The notes below the pieces were generated by a model, which did no database searches, had not been told where the DNA came from, and saw nothing but the letters and a program-made list of their open reading frames with translations. Positions 60,615-64,000 of a stretch of DNA of 64,000 bases are shown piece by piece. Made by a program: the position numbers and the translations under genes. Origin of the DNA: Macrocybe gigantea (taxonomy: Eukaryota > Basidiomycota > Agaricomycetes > Agaricales > Callistosporiaceae); the NCBI GenBank assembly GCA_011319805.1, contig SJRY01000231.1, forward strand, positions 1-64,000, read 5' to 3'. Within the stretch, counting starts at the first letter, position 1. The number at the start of each line of letters is the position of its first letter.

Positions 60615-61137
60615 TGCTGGTCTCTTTGTTTCGTTGTTGTACATGTACTTTCTTTTTTTACGATCCTGTTCCTCAATAATTGAATCCATGTGAGTTTCGT
60701 GTCGGATACTCACGAAACAATGATATGGATGATGGATCAATGATGGAGGGGTGAATTGACGGCACAGCCATCAGGACGCTACTTGACGCTCGCGATTTCC
60801 GGGACCTGCGCGCTTGCCCTGCTGTCCGACAGACGGTCGGCTTGTTGGCCAACAACCTATTAACCGAACTTTCTCTCGCGAGTTTCAGATCCTGAAACCC
60901 TTTCCTTCGCCTCTTCACCTTCGTCTCCTCTCGCTCTTTCCCACCTTCTCTTAATATTTCGCAAGAACACGCCACGCCTTGGCGAAAAATAAAAAAAACG
61001 AAGTAAGAAAAAGACAAAAAAAAACGCTGCGGTGATTTTGGGAAGCAAGACGTGCCAGGGAATAAAGCGGGAAGAAAGAGGGTTCTCATGTCCCAGATGA
61101 CGAGCCTGTGAGGATCTTCACCTTTCTAGCTGTGCGG
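60615..61137. other. Intergenic; A-rich and T/C-rich runs
   Basis: No gene. Pyrimidine-rich at 60895-60960 then A-rich at 60985-61025. It probably includes the 5' leader of the next gene. Confidence 0.4.
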
Positions 61138-64000
61138 ATGGAGGATCTGTTGACTGACATCGCGCCTTGCCCCTGCGGTGGTCGTTCGTCCTGGATCGAA
61201 GCACCTTCCGACCTCCTCCAAACGCAGAGTATGTGCAAGGTGAGAGAAGACCGTGCCCCACCTCCACGCGTCGCGCGAACTGCGCAACCTCAAAGTCCCA
61301 AAAAATGTACGAGCTGACCCTCTCTGACTGTGCATAGGTTATCCCGGCATCCCTCCTGGTGGTCCAGACAGGCCGCAGGCTGCAGTGAAAGGCGTACGTG
61401 TCATACTTCACCAACCGTTCGTCCCCGCCCCCGCCCCCTTTCCTGATCTTCCCCACGACTTCCGCATGCCGATGACTCAACGAACGATGTGCTGATTCCA
61501 CTTATAGGCACTGGAAGTCCGAACTGGTCCGCAGGGCGTCAAGGCAAAGTGGGTGAGGATCGAGCTGCGCAAGGTCGAGACGCTCCCAGGAGGAGGTGCC
61601 GGCAGCACGTTTTCGGATTTCGTTGGACCGAGTCCCGTCAATCTGTGGAATGCGAGCGACGAGTTTAGCACGTTGCATTCCGTGAGTATTATCCCCCGCA
61701 CTCGGACGCGCTGTGGGACCTCTGATTCCGGTTTCATTTCTAGCAAAACTTTTCGTTCTTGATTCGCATACCGGAATCGATACCTCCCAGCATATCGCTG
61801 GAAAATCGAGGTGTGCGATTTCAGCTTTTCTGACCTTGTGATGCGGTTCTTAGAGGCCTATTTCATGAAGCCGGTATCCAGTACGAACTTGTGGCGACGG
61901 TGTGCACCAAGGGCAAACGGTGTGTCTTGGCTGTCGTTTCGTCTTCGGACCGGTTTCTCACATGTCCTGGCTCTTTGCTGCTCAGTGGATTCTTCCGCAG
62001 GCGCAAGACGGTCGTTTTAAACACGCAAACGGACATTTTCATCGACAAACACGAGCTGCACTCGACATGGCCCGTCTACGCGCAGCCCGAATCGCGGCAA
62101 GCCACCAACGAGGGCGTGACGCTGATTGTGGACCGCAACCAGACGTGCTACGGCCCCGGCGACACCATCTCGGTGCACGCGACGCTCAAGTCGGACAACC
62201 TGCACACCGTTATCCTGCGCGGGTTCGAGTTCTCGCTCAAGGAGACGACCGTCTTCCGCCCTGGACCGTTGGCGACGAGCAAAAAGTCTGCGCCGCAGGC
62301 CAAGTCCGTCGTCGTCGTCGCCGAGAGCAAGTCGGTCGTGAACACGACCGTGTTTGGCGGCACGCAGTGCTCCCGCGATCTCGTTTGCCTGCTTCCGCCG
62401 GACCACACCACCACGTCGCTCAATTCGGCCAGACACATCGATATCACGTATGAGCTTCACGTCACGGCGCGGTTTGGGACTGGCCCTCCTATATCTCTCC
62501 AGCTTCCTGTCATCATCTCCAACTGGCAAAGGCAAGTCGTCAACCCAGCGTTCTGGCCATTGCGGTCGCTCACGCATTTTTCTTGAAACCAGGAATGTCT
62601 CCATGGAAGCGATTAGGTATCTTGATCTCCGAGCAACTGACCTTATGGTGAATTCGGGCTAATTCGTTCTTGTTTCAGGCGCATCGGCCCCGTTCCCAGC
62701 CTGTCACTCTTACCTGCCCAACCGCAGGTCGGCAGTCCAAATCTCAACGCGCCAGCGCGACTCCCTTCCAACGCGACACTCCCCATCACACAATCCACCC
62801 AAACGCCCCAGGTCCGCCCAGCATACAACACCGCGCCCGTCACCGGCAACGCTAGCTACGGCACCTCTCTGGGCAGGGTGGACGAGTTTGGTGGGTACAC
62901 GCCGGCGACGATGATCACGGCGCAATCCACTTCGCCCAGCTCGACGCACGGTCGCTCCAACTCGCTTGCCGGTTCGCGCTCGGAAGGCGACCGCTCGACG
63001 ACGACGCGCGGGCAGATGGCAACGACACCGTCGATGCGCTTCACGGTGACGAACCTCCCTGACAGTGTCGAGAACCTGAGCAGGAACGAGAGCGTGACGC
63101 GCCCGCGCAATGGATCTGTGGCGTCGACGGCGACTGGAGGAGGAGTCACGAGGCCGTGGCCCAGTGCTACAGATGAGAAGGAGCGACTGTATAATGAGGC
63201 AAAGGCCAAGGTGGAGAGGTCACAAGGCAGGGTGGATCGTGTGGTCACTCCGGTGCGTCTCTCATGCTTTTCCTAGCCGCCAAACGAGAGTGAATCGATG
63301 ATCTATTTAATTAGCCACCTCAAGTCGCAACACCCTCAGTACCCGCGCCTCAGCCTATGAACAGACCAGGAGCCACCAGTACACCATGGCCGACTGCTGC
63401 AGATGAGAAACTGCGGCTCTTCAACGAAGCGCAAGCCGCTGTACAAAGGACGCAAGGGCTCGAACCCTATACTTCCCCACCCCACACGCAACCTACCCGA
63501 TCCTCCTCCGACTTGGAGCGATCCCGCTCAGCGGGCGCCGTGCAGTCTGGGCCGACGAACGCGCCGACTGGCGCTGCGCTCTTCCAGCAGGCCATGGCCG
63601 CGCGGAACGAAGCGCTCCAGCGACAGAAGAGCGTGCCGCAGCCGCGGACGCCCCCGCGGGACCCGCCAATGCCGCAGTACATGACTGCAGAGCAGGAAAA
63701 GGCGGCGTACAAGCGCTACGAGGAGGCCAAGCGAGCTGTGGAACGCGTGCAGTACGCCACGTATGGCAGCGGCGCCGTACCCATGGGCGACGCGCTCGAC
63801 AAGCCGCCAGACGACCTTCCACCTCCGTTCGAGCCGGCGGCAGCATCGTCCTCGCTTCCTCCCTCCGTCTTGTCGGAAAAGGAGAAACTGCGCCGCGCCT
63901 ATGAAGAGCGAGACGCCGCAGCGGCGGCGGTGGCGGCAACTGCTCAAACCGAGCCAGCTCCAACATACACGTCTCCACCCCCACCGGACCCTGCTGCTGC
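61138..64000 (+). CDS. Alpha-arrestin-like protein, cut by window end
   Basis: Arrestin-type adaptors recruit ubiquitin ligase to plasma-membrane transporters. Read from MEDLLTDIAP (61138; an upstream exon is possible), then YPGIPPGGPDRPQAAVKG, ALEVRTGPQGVKAKWVRIEL, FVGPSPVNLW, FLIRIPESIPPSI, YELVATVCTKGK, DKHELHSTWPVY, VDRNQTCYGPGDTISV and VILRGFEFSLKETTVF. After NWQR a GC-AG intron (62532-62592, GCAAGT donor) leads to a 24-base microexon (62593-62616). The long Ser/Thr/Pro-rich tail carries repeats of a DEK-x-RL-x-NEA-x-A-x-V-x-R pattern at about 63170, 63400 and 63690, and a weaker one at about 63870. The frame remains open at the window end. Confidence 0.8.

Overview
The window is fungal nuclear DNA. 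Short introns of about 50-80 nt, GT-AG plus several GC-AG introns, split nearly every gene, and the conserved genes (SCD6, ADE12, COX16, VPS11, TYR1, SF3B2) read like an Agaricomycete basidiomycete. No rRNA, tRNA, CRISPR or prokaryotic feature was found. Coordinates below come from splicing the sequence by eye; exon ends of unrecognised genes are approximate.

Left accessory part (1 to about 27 kb). It holds a decayed Ser/Pro-rich plus coiled-coil gene (445-2640), gene-poor DNA, and two short paralogous genes (8399-8997 and 20438-20909) that share a motif and exact exon lengths. Between these two lies a 7.3-kb DNA transposon (9723-17024) with TAGGG-type terminal inverted repeats and a perfect 8-bp target duplication. 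It encodes a Tnp2-like transposase with two frameshifts and an intact multi-exon accessory protein ending in an HMG-box-like segment. A 428-bp MITE with TA flanks is nested inside it. At 22-26.5 kb there are four paralogous small secreted cysteine-rich protein genes, two of them in a 1.4-kb tandem duplication; a fifth paralog lies at 43.6-44.0 kb.

Conserved core (27.6 to 43.4 kb). In order: a basic/glutamine-rich nuclear-type protein (-), SCD6/LSM14 (+), ADE12 adenylosuccinate synthetase (-), COX16 (+), VPS11 (+), TYR1 prephenate dehydrogenase (+) and an NAD(P)-binding protein (+). ADE12/COX16 and the basic protein/SCD6 are divergent pairs. ADE12, SCD6 and VPS11 each contain single-base frame breaks that splicing does not explain, which suggests residual assembly indels.

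Repeat-rich part (44 to 55.5 kb). Two diverged copies of one segment (44.19-46.03 and 49.91-54.47 kb) carry pseudogenes of a DUF6533-type membrane protein. The second copy is interrupted by a 1.12-kb insert flanked by a 10-bp duplication and packed with TTTCGA motifs. Between the copies lie an SRPK-like kinase with lost catalytic residues (-) and an acidic low-complexity ORF. A broken MYND pseudogene follows.

Right conserved part (55.6 to 64 kb). An ARM/TPR-like MYND protein (-) is divergent from SF3B2/CUS1 (+), followed by an alpha-arrestin-like gene (+) that runs off the window end.
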